Assembly (NCBI GenBank): GCA_937124545.1
Contig: CAKZKU010000227.1
Coordinates: 1 to 64,000 of the forward strand
Reading direction: 5' to 3'
Source of the DNA: an uncultured Microbacteriaceae bacterium
GTDB taxonomy: Bacteria; Actinomycetota; Actinomycetes; Actinomycetales; Microbacteriaceae
Length of the DNA: 64,000 nucleotides
Below are positions 34,844-44,007 of this stretch, piece after piece (within the stretch, counting starts at the first letter, position 1; each line of letters starts with the position of its first letter). Position numbers and translations under genes: made by a program. The notes below the pieces were generated by a model. It was not told the DNA's origin, did no database searches, and saw only the letters and a list, made by a program, of their open reading frames with translations.

Positions 34844-35413
34844 ATGCTTGCGTTGCCTGACGTCCGCCGATTTGTGGCCCGTGTGGATGTGCGAGAACCG
34901 GTGTTGCGCGTCTGGGTTGCAATCGCTGCCGTGGCGGGATTTGTTGCCGTGGCGTTGGTGAGTCCTCAGCCCGGTCAGGCCGCCTGGTTTGCCGGGGAGA
35001 ACTCTGACTCCCAAACCCTGGTCGCTCTGGGAGTGGAAACCACAATCGAACGCGAGGATGTCACTGTGACGGCCGGTTATTCCGGCCTACCTTCGGTGGG
35101 AAACCCCGCGCGGGGAAGCGCCCAAGCGATCGCTCTGGGTTTGGTCACCGATGCCGGATGGACCGAAGGCGAGTATCGCTGCCTGGTTGCTTTGTGGCAG
35201 AGAGAGTCGGGCTGGAATCACTTGGCCGAGAATCCCTCCTCCGGCGCCTATGGCATCCCCCAAGCTTTGCCCGCCAACAAGATGGCCTCAGCCGGAGATG
35301 ATTGGGCTTCCAACCCCGCGACTCAGATCCGCTGGGGAATCGGATATATTTCTGCCCGCTACGGGACCCCCTGCGAGGCGTGGGGGCACTCTGAACGGCG
35401 GGGTTGGTACTAA
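34844..35413 (+). CDS. exported transglycosylase-like protein
   Basis: A 189-residue protein with an N-terminal cytoplasmic stretch of 24 residues, a membrane/signal helix (VWVAIAAVAGFVAVALVSP) and an extracellular C-terminal domain. That domain has WQRESGWNHLAENPSSGAYG, ending in CEAWGHSERRGWY. This matches the lysozyme-like/aggregation-promoting-factor C-terminal domain, with the Glu of RES as probable catalytic acid for cleaving peptidoglycan glycan strands. It is the first gene of a set of three with tight spacing (3 nt, then overlap). Confidence 0.85.
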   Translation: MLALPDVRRFVARVDVREPVLRVWVAIAAVAGFVAVALVSPQPGQAAWFAGENSDSQTLVALGVETTIEREDVTVTAGYSGLPSVGNPARGSAQAIALGLVTDAGWTEGEYRCLVALWQRESGWNHLAENPSSGAYGIPQALPANKMASAGDDWASNPATQIRWGIGYISARYGTPCEAWGHSERRGWY

Positions 35414-35416
35414 ATC

Positions 35417-35698
35417 GTGCCCCGGAGTAATCGACGCCGAGACGAGGGCGAGCCCCTCGACTTTGACCGTCTGCGTACCGGTTATCGCCGAACCGAGACG
35501 AAGCGGGGCGAGTCCTACACGGTTCAACCCATCAGCGAGCGCAACGCGAAAAAAACGTATAAGTGCCCCGGGTGTCATGTCCCCATCGCTCCGGGGGTAG
35601 CCCACGTTGTGGCCTGGCGTAACGATGGAATCATGGGCGAATCCCAGGGTGTTCAGGATCGACGCCACTGGCATAACCACTGCTGGAAAATAGGCTGA
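35417..35698 (+). CDS. small basic zinc-binding-like protein
   Basis: A 93-residue basic protein. Residues 1-30 are Arg-rich; the second half has YKCPGCHVPI and DRRHWHNHCWKIG, so CxxC plus a later HxxHC cluster could form a zinc site, similar to small HNH-like folds, but a full nuclease motif is not evident. Homologues in Microbacteriaceae are often labelled ATP/GTP-binding without visible basis; I see no P-loop. GTG start, 3 nt after the previous gene, and the stop overlaps the hydrolase ATG. Confidence 0.7.
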   Translation: MPRSNRRRDEGEPLDFDRLRTGYRRTETKRGESYTVQPISERNAKKTYKCPGCHVPIAPGVAHVVAWRNDGIMGESQGVQDRRHWHNHCWKIG

Positions 35699-36417
35699 TG
35701 AGCCTCATCACCTCGACCACGGTGTTGCCTGCTCGACGCAGCGATGTGAGCTTTGTGACTGAGGATGGCGTCGAACTGGTGGGGGAGCTGTCGGTGCCCG
35801 AGAGCCATCCCCCCATGGCGACCGCGCTATTTCTTCACCCGTTGCCGACCGCCGGCGGGTTTATGGATTCCCATGTCATCCGGAAAGCCTCGTGGCGCCT
35901 GCCGGCGTTGGCGGATATCGCGGTCCTGAGATTTAACTTCCGCGGGGTCACCTCGCCCCGCGGCACATCGGGTGGCTCCTTTGGCGAAGGCATTGCGGAG
36001 GGAGAAGACCTGAAATCAGCTCTGCGGTTCGTTCACGAACAGGGCTTACCCACCCCGTGGCTGATCGGTTGGTCCTTTGGCACGGAAGTAATCATGAAGC
36101 ACGCCAGGCCCCTGGTCGATCAGATTGCTGGTGCAATCTTGCTCTCACCTCCGCTTCATCGAACGAGTAGTGACGAGGTGGCGGCGTGGGCAGATTCTTC
36201 CGTGCCGGTGGCTGCGCTCATTCCTGAATTCGATGAGTTTCTGCCCCCGGCAGCCGCATCCACCGGTTTTGCTCCAGCCCCCAACATCGACGTCGTCCCC
36301 GCCGATGGAGCCAAACACCTCTGGGTGGGGGAGAAGCACACCAAGTGGGTGCTCGATCAAATAGCGCTTCGGCTTAACCCGCCGACGTATCCTTTGCCCG
36401 AGTCTTTCGGGGCGTAG
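35698..36417 (+). CDS. alpha/beta hydrolase
   Basis: A 239-residue serine hydrolase. The nucleophile elbow GWSFGTE is near residue 123, the oxyanion region FNFRGV near 80, PEFDEF near 178 supplies the acid and GAKHLWVG near 203 the His. The pattern matches small cytoplasmic dienelactone-hydrolase-like proteins with unknown substrate. The last 13 residues (NPPTYPLPESFGA) are encoded by the first unit of a 57-bp tandem repeat that also encodes the end of the convergent coiled-coil protein, with a 44-bp gene overlap. Confidence 0.85.
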   Translation: MSLITSTTVLPARRSDVSFVTEDGVELVGELSVPESHPPMATALFLHPLPTAGGFMDSHVIRKASWRLPALADIAVLRFNFRGVTSPRGTSGGSFGEGIAEGEDLKSALRFVHEQGLPTPWLIGWSFGTEVIMKHARPLVDQIAGAILLSPPLHRTSSDEVAAWADSSVPVAALIPEFDEFLPPAAASTGFAPAPNIDVVPADGAKHLWVGEKHTKWVLDQIALRLNPPTYPLPESFGA

Positions 36418-37714
36418 ACGGCTGTGGTGTCTTACCCGCCGACGTATTCTTTGCGCGAGCCTTTCGGGGCTTAGACGGCTGTGGTATTTCATGGTTGAGG
36501 ACATCGCCCACTACGGTGCGCAGTGACTCGACGTAGGAGGCGATCGCTTCCCGCTCTGCGGTGAGCTCGATCAGTCGAGCTTCAGCAGCCGCCACTCGGG
36601 ACGTTGCTTCTTTCTCGGCAGCGTGGATCAGCTCCGCGGCTTTCTCCTCCGCTGCCGCCACAAGATCGGCGGATTCCTTCATCGCGCGGGTTTTGCCCGT
36701 CGCATTGGATTCTTCAATCGCTTCGATGAGCTTCTGGTGTTCGCTCCGCAGCGCTGCCACGCGTTCCTTGAGGTCTGCGTGCTGCTCGGTGAGGTCCGCG
36801 GTGTAGCGGTCGTTTAGTTCGACCGCCTTCTGATGAGCTTCCAGAAGTGCTTTTTCTGCTTCCGCGCGGCGAGCAGACAGCTCGGTTTCCAGGTTTGCGC
36901 GAGCTTCCGCGGCCGCCCGCTCGAGCACCTCGGCTTGCTGCTCGTTCTCCAGTACTAGTCGAGCGGTTGTCTCCGCGACTTCCTTCTCCATTGTTGTCTT
37001 CGCAAGCTCCGCCTCCTGGGCGATTGCTTTCAAGGTCATTTCGTGGCTCGCTCGCTCCGCCGCAATGTCTTTGTTGAGCTCCGCGCGCTCTGTCCTTGCC
37101 GCGTTAGTTTCCTGCTCCGCGACCACTCTGGCTTCTGCAACGGTCTGCTCGGCCTGCGCGCGGAGGGCTTCGGCTTCCCGCTGCGCAGTGGCCCGCACTT
37201 TTGAGGTCTCGGTAGCGACCGTTCCGCGGATACTGGACGCCTCATCGAGGGCGTCCCTGCGGAGGCGTTCCGCCTCTTCGCGGGCGTTAGAGACCAGCCG
37301 CTCGGCTTCAGCCCGTGCGCCATCGAGCACGGTGGAGGCTTCATTCTCGGCATCCACTGTCAGACGCTCTGCTTCACGCGTGGCGGCCTCCACCACGGTC
37401 TGGGCTTCGAGCTTCGCGAGAGCCAGGGCTTTTTCCGCGCTGATGTCGGCTTGCCCAATGAGCGCTGTGGATTGTTCTTCGGCTATCCGGAGAATCGACT
37501 CGAGGCGGGCCCCGAGCCCCGCATAGCTTGCGTCTGCCGGAGTCGACCCCAGCGCGGCGAGCTGATTCTTTAGTTGCGTGACCTCTTCGAGCGCGCCGGC
37601 GCGTTCTTTGGCGGCCTGAATCAAATCAGCCCTCAGGGTGGACAGCGCTTCATCAACGTCTGCGCGCTTGTATCCGCGCAGTTCCGTCGGGAACTCGGAT
37701 TCCGAAGAAGCCAT
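36374..37714 (-). CDS. DivIVA-like coiled-coil protein
   Basis: A 446-residue protein starting with a DivIVA-type motif (LRGYKRADVDEALSTLR) followed by about 370 residues of near-continuous coiled coil rich in Ala, Glu and Arg. It probably forms long filaments or a scaffold at poles or septum, like Wag31-type or FilP-type actinobacterial proteins. The basic C-terminal tail contains a 19-residue duplication (PQPSKPRKARAKNTSAG, then PQPSTPRKTRAKDTSAG). ATG 37714 is preferred to the longer start. The 3' end overlaps the convergent hydrolase gene by 44 bp. The 146-bp divergent gap upstream shows no clear promoter. Confidence 0.85.
   Translation of the reverse strand: MASSESEFPTELRGYKRADVDEALSTLRADLIQAAKERAGALEEVTQLKNQLAALGSTPADASYAGLGARLESILRIAEEQSTALIGQADISAEKALALAKLEAQTVVEAATREAERLTVDAENEASTVLDGARAEAERLVSNAREEAERLRRDALDEASSIRGTVATETSKVRATAQREAEALRAQAEQTVAEARVVAEQETNAARTERAELNKDIAAERASHEMTLKAIAQEAELAKTTMEKEVAETTARLVLENEQQAEVLERAAAEARANLETELSARRAEAEKALLEAHQKAVELNDRYTADLTEQHADLKERVAALRSEHQKLIEAIEESNATGKTRAMKESADLVAAAEEKAAELIHAAEKEATSRVAAAEARLIELTAEREAIASYVESLRTVVGDVLNHEIPQPSKPRKARAKNTSAGKTPQPSTPRKTRAKDTSAG
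36377..36490. repeat. 57-bp tandem duplication at a convergent gene end
   Basis: Two direct copies of 57 bp (36377-36433 and 36434-36490) differ at a few positions, mostly near the end. The unit is 19 codons, so it stays in frame for the minus-strand coiled-coil gene and gives its duplicated tail. On the plus strand the first copy carries the end and stop of the hydrolase gene; the second copy lies beyond that stop. Confidence 0.9.
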
Positions 37715-37860
37715 CGTGGGGGAACTCTCTTTCAGCAAGAAAAGGGGAGTGTGCTAAATGTTACCCCCCCTCGAGAGAGTTCGCCCGGTGGCATCGGATA
37801 CCCTGGGGAGCGGGTTGGCGTCCCGGTAGGTGGGCGCTGTGGCGGGGGAAGGAACACGAC

Positions 37861-39645
37861 GTGCGCATCATCGTGGCCATCGTCCTGCTCGCTATTTCCA
37901 CCCTGTCTTTGGCGGTGGGTATCGCTGAGCGCACCGTTTTTGAGGAGCCAGAAACCATTGAGCGGGTGATCACCACAGAGACCAAGGCACCTGCCACCAT
38001 CATTCCCGGATCTGTGCTCACCAGCTATCCCGGACGCCAAACGATCACCGTCCAAGGGGGCGTCTCCGGCCTTGTTCCCGACGAGAGCGGTAAGGGTTTC
38101 CTGCGCCAAGAATCAAACCAAGCGTTTGTCGCCTACGGCTCCACGCTGGATGTGATGGCATGGCTTGCCCCCGGCCGGCACACGAAGCTCAGCTACGACC
38201 CTGTTCTGACCGAGCTCTCGCAACTTCCGCGCTCCGGCGACACTTTCCTACCCGACCCGCAAGGCTCGGATCTATGGTTCAACGAATTCTCTGGTGAGGG
38301 TGACGTTACGTTGTCGCTCGCGGGTAACGAAGACATCACCGTGCTCGTCATGACCGATGGGGTGCTGCCCGCCCCTCAAACCATCACAATTTCGTGGCCC
38401 GGAGCGACCGAAGCGCCGTGGATTCTGGCAGCCCTGATTTTGGGTGTGGTGACTTTCTTTGCAGGAATCATCATTGCGCTGAGCAGTCTCATCTCGTGGC
38501 GAGACCGGCGCGGTCCTCGTCGTAAACGCACACGCGTCACTCGCCCCCCACGGCGACGAAGCCCCGGTTATGGGCGCGCCGGGGGCCCCAGCCCCACGCC
38601 CACCAGAAAGCGTGGCCGCCGGGTCGCCCCACGGGTGGTCTTTCCCCTGGTGGGAGGGCTGGTGTTGGGCCTGGGGGCTTGTGCAACACCCGCCATCGTG
38701 GAGAACGAGGGCTTGACTGAGACCACGGCGGTGGCGCCGAATCCGGCGGTCACCGAAAGCCAATTTGCCACGATTATGGCGCGAGTAGCGGGCCAAATTC
38801 AGCTGGCTGACCAAGAACTTTCGGTCAACACGTTGAACCCGCGGGTCACCGAACCCACCCTGTCCGCGCGGCGCGTTGCCTACATCGTGACCCGGGCGGA
38901 TGCTGAGGCGCAACGCGTGATGCCCATACCCTCTTCGCCGATCCGTCTGGTGTTGCCGCAGCAGACAACCGGCTGGCCTCGCAGCGTGTTTGCGGTTATT
39001 CAGGATGAGCAGGATCTTGAATCACCCTCGCTGGGAGTGGTTCTTCGTCAAGAGGATCCACGCTCGAATTATCGTTTGACCTATGCGATTGTGCTGAACC
39101 CTCAGGTCGAGTTGCCGGATCTGCCCCCCGCAACACTCGGGGCGGCAAAGCTGCGCGCTGATTCGAAACTAACTCGCGTGACACCGTCAGCTTTGCTAGC
39201 CCACTACGCCGATGTTGCCAACAGCGGCGCGGACAGTCCTTTTGTCGGAGAGTTTTCTCTCGCGACCGACACTCTCTATTCGCAGATGGGCCCAGAAGCC
39301 CTCCAGCTCCGCCAAGAGTCGTTTGGTGACAGTGTCGAAGTGAGTTGGAGCACGAGTGTGACGGACCGAGAAATTGTGGCGTTTTCCACCTCCAACGCGG
39401 GAGCACTGGTGATGGGAACCCTGCGCCAAGTGGAGAGAGTCGAACCCGTGCAATCGGGGGCGACCGTTAATTCCAGTATCGGAATTCGGGCCCTGACCTC
39501 GCTGTCCCAATCGAGTGTGGGTTTTGATGTGGACTCCGATGTTCAAATCCTGTTCTACGTGCCTCCGGTGGGCTCGGAGGAAGGTGTCCGGGTTCTGGGC
39601 TACACCTATAGCCTGGTAGCCGCACGAGAGGTGGGCAATGAGTAA
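37861..39645 (+). CDS. membrane protein with internal lipobox, unknown function
   Basis: A 594-residue protein in two parts. Part one has an N-terminal membrane helix (IIVAIVLLAISTLSLAVGIA), an exported domain of about 165 residues and a second membrane helix near 190-215 (ILAALILGVVTFFAGIIIALS). A very basic linker of about 45 residues follows. Part two starts with a sequence exactly like a lipoprotein signal (FPLVGGLVLGLGACATP, Cys274) and continues with an exported-looking domain of 320 residues. It resembles two proteins joined in frame. I recognise no enzymatic motif. GTG start after GGAAGGAA; its end overlaps the next gene by 8 nt. Confidence 0.75.
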   Translation: MRIIVAIVLLAISTLSLAVGIAERTVFEEPETIERVITTETKAPATIIPGSVLTSYPGRQTITVQGGVSGLVPDESGKGFLRQESNQAFVAYGSTLDVMAWLAPGRHTKLSYDPVLTELSQLPRSGDTFLPDPQGSDLWFNEFSGEGDVTLSLAGNEDITVLVMTDGVLPAPQTITISWPGATEAPWILAALILGVVTFFAGIIIALSSLISWRDRRGPRRKRTRVTRPPRRRSPGYGRAGGPSPTPTRKRGRRVAPRVVFPLVGGLVLGLGACATPAIVENEGLTETTAVAPNPAVTESQFATIMARVAGQIQLADQELSVNTLNPRVTEPTLSARRVAYIVTRADAEAQRVMPIPSSPIRLVLPQQTTGWPRSVFAVIQDEQDLESPSLGVVLRQEDPRSNYRLTYAIVLNPQVELPDLPPATLGAAKLRADSKLTRVTPSALLAHYADVANSGADSPFVGEFSLATDTLYSQMGPEALQLRQESFGDSVEVSWSTSVTDREIVAFSTSNAGALVMGTLRQVERVEPVQSGATVNSSIGIRALTSLSQSSVGFDVDSDVQILFYVPPVGSEEGVRVLGYTYSLVAAREVGNE

Positions 39646-40531
39646 TTTTTCTGGACCGTCGATGGCCGGCGCCGTTGATCTATCCGGCCTGGTTAACAAG
39701 CAAAATGCCCCTCAGGCGCCCACAAGCGCCAGCGGCGCCTATGTGCGAGAAGCTGATGATCGCACCGTGGGGGGCCTCGTCGAGCTTTCCAAGACCATCC
39801 CGGTCATTCTCGAGATTTATGGCGGCGGTGCCGCCCCACAGCTCGCCGGGCTCATCGAAAAATATCAGGGCAAATTGGTGCTCGGCACCGTGGCAGCCGA
39901 GTCAGCCCCGGAGCTCTTACGGGCCCTGCAGGTGCAGGGCTACCCGGTAGTGGCAGCCCTCGTCGGCGGCCAACCCGTTCCGCTTTTTCAGGGTATTCCT
40001 CCGGAGGCAGAAATTACTCCCGTCCTCGATCAGGTCTTGGAGCTCGCGGCTAAAAACGGCGTGACCGGGGTGATGCCCGCTCCCGAGGGTGAAGAGGCCG
40101 CGCCCCAGGAGCCGCCGCTTCCGCCGCTGCACCAGGAAGCTTTTGACGCACTGTCTCGAGGGGATATCCCCGCAGCGAAAGCCGCGTATCAGCAGGCTTT
40201 GAAAGAGGCCCCCGCGGATTCAGATGCTGCCACAGGTCTTGCCCACGTGGAGCTGTTGGAGCGCGTCCAAGGGGTATCGCTTGACCAGGCGCGGGCCGAT
40301 GCCGCCGCCGCCCCGGGCGATGTGCACAAAGCGCTGATGGTGGCAGACCTGGATATGTCCGGTGGACACGTCGAGGACGCCTGCCGCCGTCTGCTCGCGC
40401 TGTACCCCTCAGCTACCGAAGAGGACAAGGAGCTGTTGCGCCAGCGACTGCTCTCGTTCTTTGTCGTCGCCGGGCCCGGGCACGAGGATGTGAAGAAGGC
40501 GCGAACGACGCTCACCTCCCTCATGTTCTAG
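39638..40531 (+). CDS. thioredoxin-fold / TPR protein (CnoX/YbbN-like)
   Basis: A 297-residue protein with an N-terminal thioredoxin-like domain (about 45-150) and a C-terminal TPR-like helical domain (about 165-290). Where thioredoxin has WCxxC it reads ILEIYGGGAAPQL, so it cannot do thiol chemistry. That fits the chaperedoxin/holdase family rather than an oxidoreductase. ATG 39638 overlaps the upstream gene by 8 nt; cysteine desulfurase follows after 4 nt. Confidence 0.85.
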   Translation: MSNFSGPSMAGAVDLSGLVNKQNAPQAPTSASGAYVREADDRTVGGLVELSKTIPVILEIYGGGAAPQLAGLIEKYQGKLVLGTVAAESAPELLRALQVQGYPVVAALVGGQPVPLFQGIPPEAEITPVLDQVLELAAKNGVTGVMPAPEGEEAAPQEPPLPPLHQEAFDALSRGDIPAAKAAYQQALKEAPADSDAATGLAHVELLERVQGVSLDQARADAAAAPGDVHKALMVADLDMSGGHVEDACRRLLALYPSATEEDKELLRQRLLSFFVVAGPGHEDVKKARTTLTSLMF

Positions 40532-40535
40532 GCCC

Positions 40536-41714
40536 ATGAGCGTCTATCTGGACCACCAGGCAACAAGCCCCATGCCGGAGGCTGTCAAAGAGGCCTACCT
40601 TGAAGCTCTCGCGGTTGCGGGTAACCCCAGCGCCCTCCACGGCGGTGGGCGCGCGGCACGAGCATTGCTGGAGAGTGCCCGCGAGAGGGTTGCCGCTGTG
40701 GTGGGAGCACATCCCACCGAAGTGATTTTTACCTCCGGTGGCACTGAGGCGATCAACACGGCTCTGAAGGGCAGTGTGTGGGAACACCAGCGCCAGCAGG
40801 GTGCGCACTCCCCACCGGTGATTGCCGCCACTCGAGCGGAGCATCACGCGACTCTTGATGCGATTAGCTGGCTGGTCGATCAGGAGGGTGTGCAGTGGCG
40901 GGAGGTGGCCGTCGATCATGAAGCCGTGATGGAGCTTGACTCGTTGCAGGAAGCCCTGGATTCCGGCGGTGTCACGATCGTGACGACGCTCTTGGCCAAC
41001 AACGAGGTCGGGAGTTATCAGCCGGTGAGAGATATTGCTGAGCGCGCGCGTTCGGTGGGAGCCACCGTGCACGTGGACGCTGTGGCGGCGGCGGGGTATG
41101 GCCCGCTGGCCTTCTCCGAAATGGGGGTGGATGCCCTCAGCGTGTCCGCGCATAAACTCGGGGGCCCCGTGGGGACAGGGGCGTTGATTCTGTCGCGCCA
41201 GGCACCTACCCTTCAGGCGTTGCACCACGGCGGGAATCAGCAGCGCTCTCGCTCGGGAACGATGGATGTCGCGGGCGCGGTGGCCATGGCAGCGGCCTTG
41301 GAGGTTCGCGCCGAAGCCCGGAAGTCTGGTCAAGAGCGTCTGGTGGCGCTGCGCGATCGGCTGAAGGACGGATTACTCGCGGGATCGCCTCACGTTGTGG
41401 TCCGTGGTTCGCTCAGCAATCGTTTGCCGGGCAACCTCCACGTCACTGTTCCCGGGTGTACCGGCGAAGTGCTGCTGTTTTTGTGTGATCAGGAGGGAAT
41501 TCAGGTGTCCACCGGCTCTGCTTGTCAGGCCGGTGTGCCCGAGCCCTCGCACGTTCTTTCCGCAATGGGGGTGTCTCCGGAGGACGCGTGGGGCGCGCTG
41601 CGGTTGACTCTGGGGTACACGACCAGCGCCGAGGATGTTGAGCACGTCATTCGGGTTTTCCCCTCCGTGGTGGAGCGTGCCACCCAGGCCGGGTTGGCGG
41701 GCGTCAAGAGCTAG
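40536..41714 (+). CDS. cysteine desulfurase
   Basis: A 392-residue PLP enzyme of the NifS/IscS class. The cofactor Lys is K207 (SVSAHKLGGPVG) and the persulfide Cys is C330 in the long loop STGSACQAGVPEPSHVL, which favours the group I (IscS-like) type able to hand sulfur to partners. Other signatures: DHQATSP at the start, FTSGGTEAIN, and HVDAVAAAG. With mnmA 28 bp downstream it probably supplies sulfur for tRNA 2-thiouridine. Confidence 0.95.
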   Translation: MSVYLDHQATSPMPEAVKEAYLEALAVAGNPSALHGGGRAARALLESARERVAAVVGAHPTEVIFTSGGTEAINTALKGSVWEHQRQQGAHSPPVIAATRAEHHATLDAISWLVDQEGVQWREVAVDHEAVMELDSLQEALDSGGVTIVTTLLANNEVGSYQPVRDIAERARSVGATVHVDAVAAAGYGPLAFSEMGVDALSVSAHKLGGPVGTGALILSRQAPTLQALHHGGNQQRSRSGTMDVAGAVAMAAALEVRAEARKSGQERLVALRDRLKDGLLAGSPHVVVRGSLSNRLPGNLHVTVPGCTGEVLLFLCDQEGIQVSTGSACQAGVPEPSHVLSAMGVSPEDAWGALRLTLGYTTSAEDVEHVIRVFPSVVERATQAGLAGVKS

Positions 41715-41730
41715 GTTCAGCGACCGCGTT

Positions 41731-41736
41731 TAGACT
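41731..41736 (+). promoter_or_regulatory. -10 hexamer TAGACT, leaderless type
   Basis: TAGACT lies exactly 6 nt before the mnmA ATG at 41743, in the short gap after the desulfurase gene. Confidence 0.6.
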
Positions 41737-41742
41737 GGACCC

Positions 41743-42876
41743 ATGAAGGTTTTGGCAGCCATGAGCGGTGGCGTGGACAGCGCCGTGGCGGCTGCCCGCG
41801 CGGTCGACGCGGGGCACGAAGTGGTGGGGGTGCACCTGGCGCTGTCGCGGCAACCCGGAACTTTGCGTACCGGAGCGCGGGGCTGCTGCACCATCGAAGA
41901 TTCAATGGATGCGCGGCGCGTGGCCGACATGTTGGGCATCCCCTTCTACGTCTGGGATTTCTCCGAGCGCTTTGCGGCCGATGTTGTTCAAGATTTTGTG
42001 GATGAGTACCGAGAGGGTCGCACCCCGAACCCCTGCATGCGGTGTAACCAGCACATCAAGTTTGATGCGGTGATGGAGCGAGGGTTGGCACTGGGATTTG
42101 ACGCCATCGCGACCGGTCACTACGCCGCCGTGGTCGAGGGCGAAGGTGGCAAAGAATTGCACCGCGCCGCCACCTGGGCCAAAGACCAGTCCTACGTTTT
42201 GGGCGTGCTCACCACCGAACAGCTCGAGCACTGTTATTTTCCGCTGGGCGCCACTCCCTCCAAGGATGAGGTCCGCGCGGAAGCAGCTGAGCGAGGGTTC
42301 TTTGTGGCACAAAAGCCTGACAGCCACGACATTTGCTTCATTCCCGACGGGGACACCCGCGGTTGGCTCGCCGAGCGGGTTGGGTCGGAAGAGGGTGCTG
42401 TCGTGGATGCTGCTGGTGAGGTGGTGGGAAGCCATCAGGGTGCTCACGCGTTCACGGTCGGTCAGCGCAAAGGCCTCCAGTTGGGGTATCCGGCCGACGA
42501 CGGTAAGCCCCGGTATGTTCTCGAAGTCCGACCCAAAACCAATGAAGTAGTGGTGGGCCCCAAGGAAGCTTTAGCGATCTCTGAGCTCGCCGGTGCACAG
42601 ATGTCGTTCGCCGGTCTCGATCCCATTGCCTCGGGGTACGCGCAGGCCACTGACGAAGGGTGCGAAGAGTTTGACTGTCACGTGCAGGTCCGCGCCCACG
42701 CGGACCCGGTCCCCGCGCGCGCCCACATCAGCCACGGTGAACTCGTTGTGCGGTTGGAGGAACCGCTCCTGGGTGTTGCTCCCGGTCAAAGTGCGGTGAT
42801 TTACGTGGGCACTCGCGTGGTCGGGCAGGCAACCATCGATCGCACCGTCAGTGCTCTTGCCCCAGCCCGTGCGTAA
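41743..42876 (+). CDS. mnmA: tRNA-uridine 2-sulfurtransferase MnmA
   Basis: This 377-residue enzyme adds sulfur to U34 of Lys, Glu and Gln tRNAs. The PP-loop SGGVDSA is at residues 6-12; the catalytic cysteines lie in [10 protein letters not shown] and [26 protein letters not shown]-type residues follow. Full length. It has its own leaderless promoter, and dxr overlaps its end. Confidence 0.96.
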   Translation: MKVLAAMSGGVDSAVAAARAVDAGHEVVGVHLALSRQPGTLRTGARGCCTIEDSMDARRVADMLGIPFYVWDFSERFAADVVQDFVDEYREGRTPNPCMRCNQHIKFDAVMERGLALGFDAIATGHYAAVVEGEGGKELHRAATWAKDQSYVLGVLTTEQLEHCYFPLGATPSKDEVRAEAAERGFFVAQKPDSHDICFIPDGDTRGWLAERVGSEEGAVVDAAGEVVGSHQGAHAFTVGQRKGLQLGYPADDGKPRYVLEVRPKTNEVVVGPKEALAISELAGAQMSFAGLDPIASGYAQATDEGCEEFDCHVQVRAHADPVPARAHISHGELVVRLEEPLLGVAPGQSAVIYVGTRVVGQATIDRTVSALAPARA

Positions 42877-43963
42877 CGTCATCCTGCTCGGGTCCACCGG
42901 ATCCATTGGCACACAAGCCATCGAGGTGCTTTCTGCCCACCCGGAAGATTTCCAAGTGGTGGGTCTCGCGGTGGGCTCTGATGTCGAGGGCGCGAAGGCG
43001 CAAGCGGCAGTCCTCGGGGTCCCCGCTGACCGTATCGCCGTGGGCGCGGCGGAAGCCGCTGCTCTGGTGCGGGACACCCCCTGCGATGTGGTGGTGAACG
43101 GCATCACGGGATCCGTGGGTCTCGAACCCACGCTGGCGGCTCTCGCATCAGGCGCCACGCTCGCGCTAGCAAACAAAGAAAGCCTGATTGTCGGGGGCAG
43201 CTTGGTTAGCGATGCCCTGCAGCGACCCGACCAGATTGTCCCCGTGGATTCTGAACACTCGGCACTGGCGCAAGCCCTCATGGCGGGCCGTGCCTCCGAA
43301 GTGGCAAAGCTCATCGTGACCGCAAGCGGGGGTCCCTTCCGCGGTCGGACCCGCGAGTCTCTCCACGATGTGACCCCGGCCCAAGCGCTCGCTCACCCCA
43401 CCTGGGATATGGGACTGGTGGTCACCACCAATTCCGCAACGCTCGTCAACAAAGGCCTGGAGGTGATCGAGGCGCACCTGCTTTTCGGGGTGCCTTTTGA
43501 TCGCATTGAGGTCACTGTCCACCCCCAGTCCATCGTGCATTCGCTCGTGGAATTTGTGGATGGCTCCACCATGGCGCAAGCCTCACCGCCGGATATGCGC
43601 TTGCCCATCGCGTGGGGCCTCACCTGGCCCGAGCGCATGCCCGGCGTCATCTCTGGGATCGACTGGACACAGCGCCACGAGTGGACCTTTGAGCCCTTGG
43701 ATGATGAAGCGTTCCCGGCAGTGGATATGGCCAAGTCGGTCGGTGAAGCAGGGCTCACCTACCCGGCGGTTTTCAACGCGGCCAACGAGCAGGCTGTCGC
43801 CGCTTTCCATCGAGGTGCTTTAGCCTTCACAGGAATCACCGATGTCATAGCCGAGGTGGTGGAGCGTCATAGCCCCGGCGTGATGAGCTTGGAAGGCGTC
43901 CTCGGCGCTGAGCAGTGGGCACGGACAGAGGCAGATCAGCTGATCGCCGAACGGGCACTCTAG
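42869..43963 (+). CDS. dxr: 1-deoxy-D-xylulose 5-phosphate reductoisomerase
   Basis: A 364-residue enzyme of the MEP isoprenoid pathway, making 2-C-methyl-D-erythritol 4-phosphate with NADPH. It has the NADPH loop [42 protein letters not shown], the [12 protein letters not shown] segment and [11 protein letters not shown] 42869 begins the protein just before the conserved [16 protein letters not shown] 42851 would add six residues. No clear ribosome-binding site: translation is probably coupled to mnmA by the 8-nt overlap. Confidence 0.96.
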   Translation: MRNVILLGSTGSIGTQAIEVLSAHPEDFQVVGLAVGSDVEGAKAQAAVLGVPADRIAVGAAEAAALVRDTPCDVVVNGITGSVGLEPTLAALASGATLALANKESLIVGGSLVSDALQRPDQIVPVDSEHSALAQALMAGRASEVAKLIVTASGGPFRGRTRESLHDVTPAQALAHPTWDMGLVVTTNSATLVNKGLEVIEAHLLFGVPFDRIEVTVHPQSIVHSLVEFVDGSTMAQASPPDMRLPIAWGLTWPERMPGVISGIDWTQRHEWTFEPLDDEAFPAVDMAKSVGEAGLTYPAVFNAANEQAVAAFHRGALAFTGITDVIAEVVERHSPGVMSLEGVLGAEQWARTEADQLIAERAL

Positions 43964-43995
43964 GCGTCAACCAAGGCTGTGTCAGGCCCGCGGGT

Positions 43996-44001
43996 TAGAG
44001 T
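43996..44001 (+). promoter_or_regulatory. -10 hexamer TAGAGT, leaderless type
   Basis: TAGAGT lies exactly 6 nt before the GTG at 44008. Confidence 0.6.
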
Positions 44002-44007
44002 GACGCC

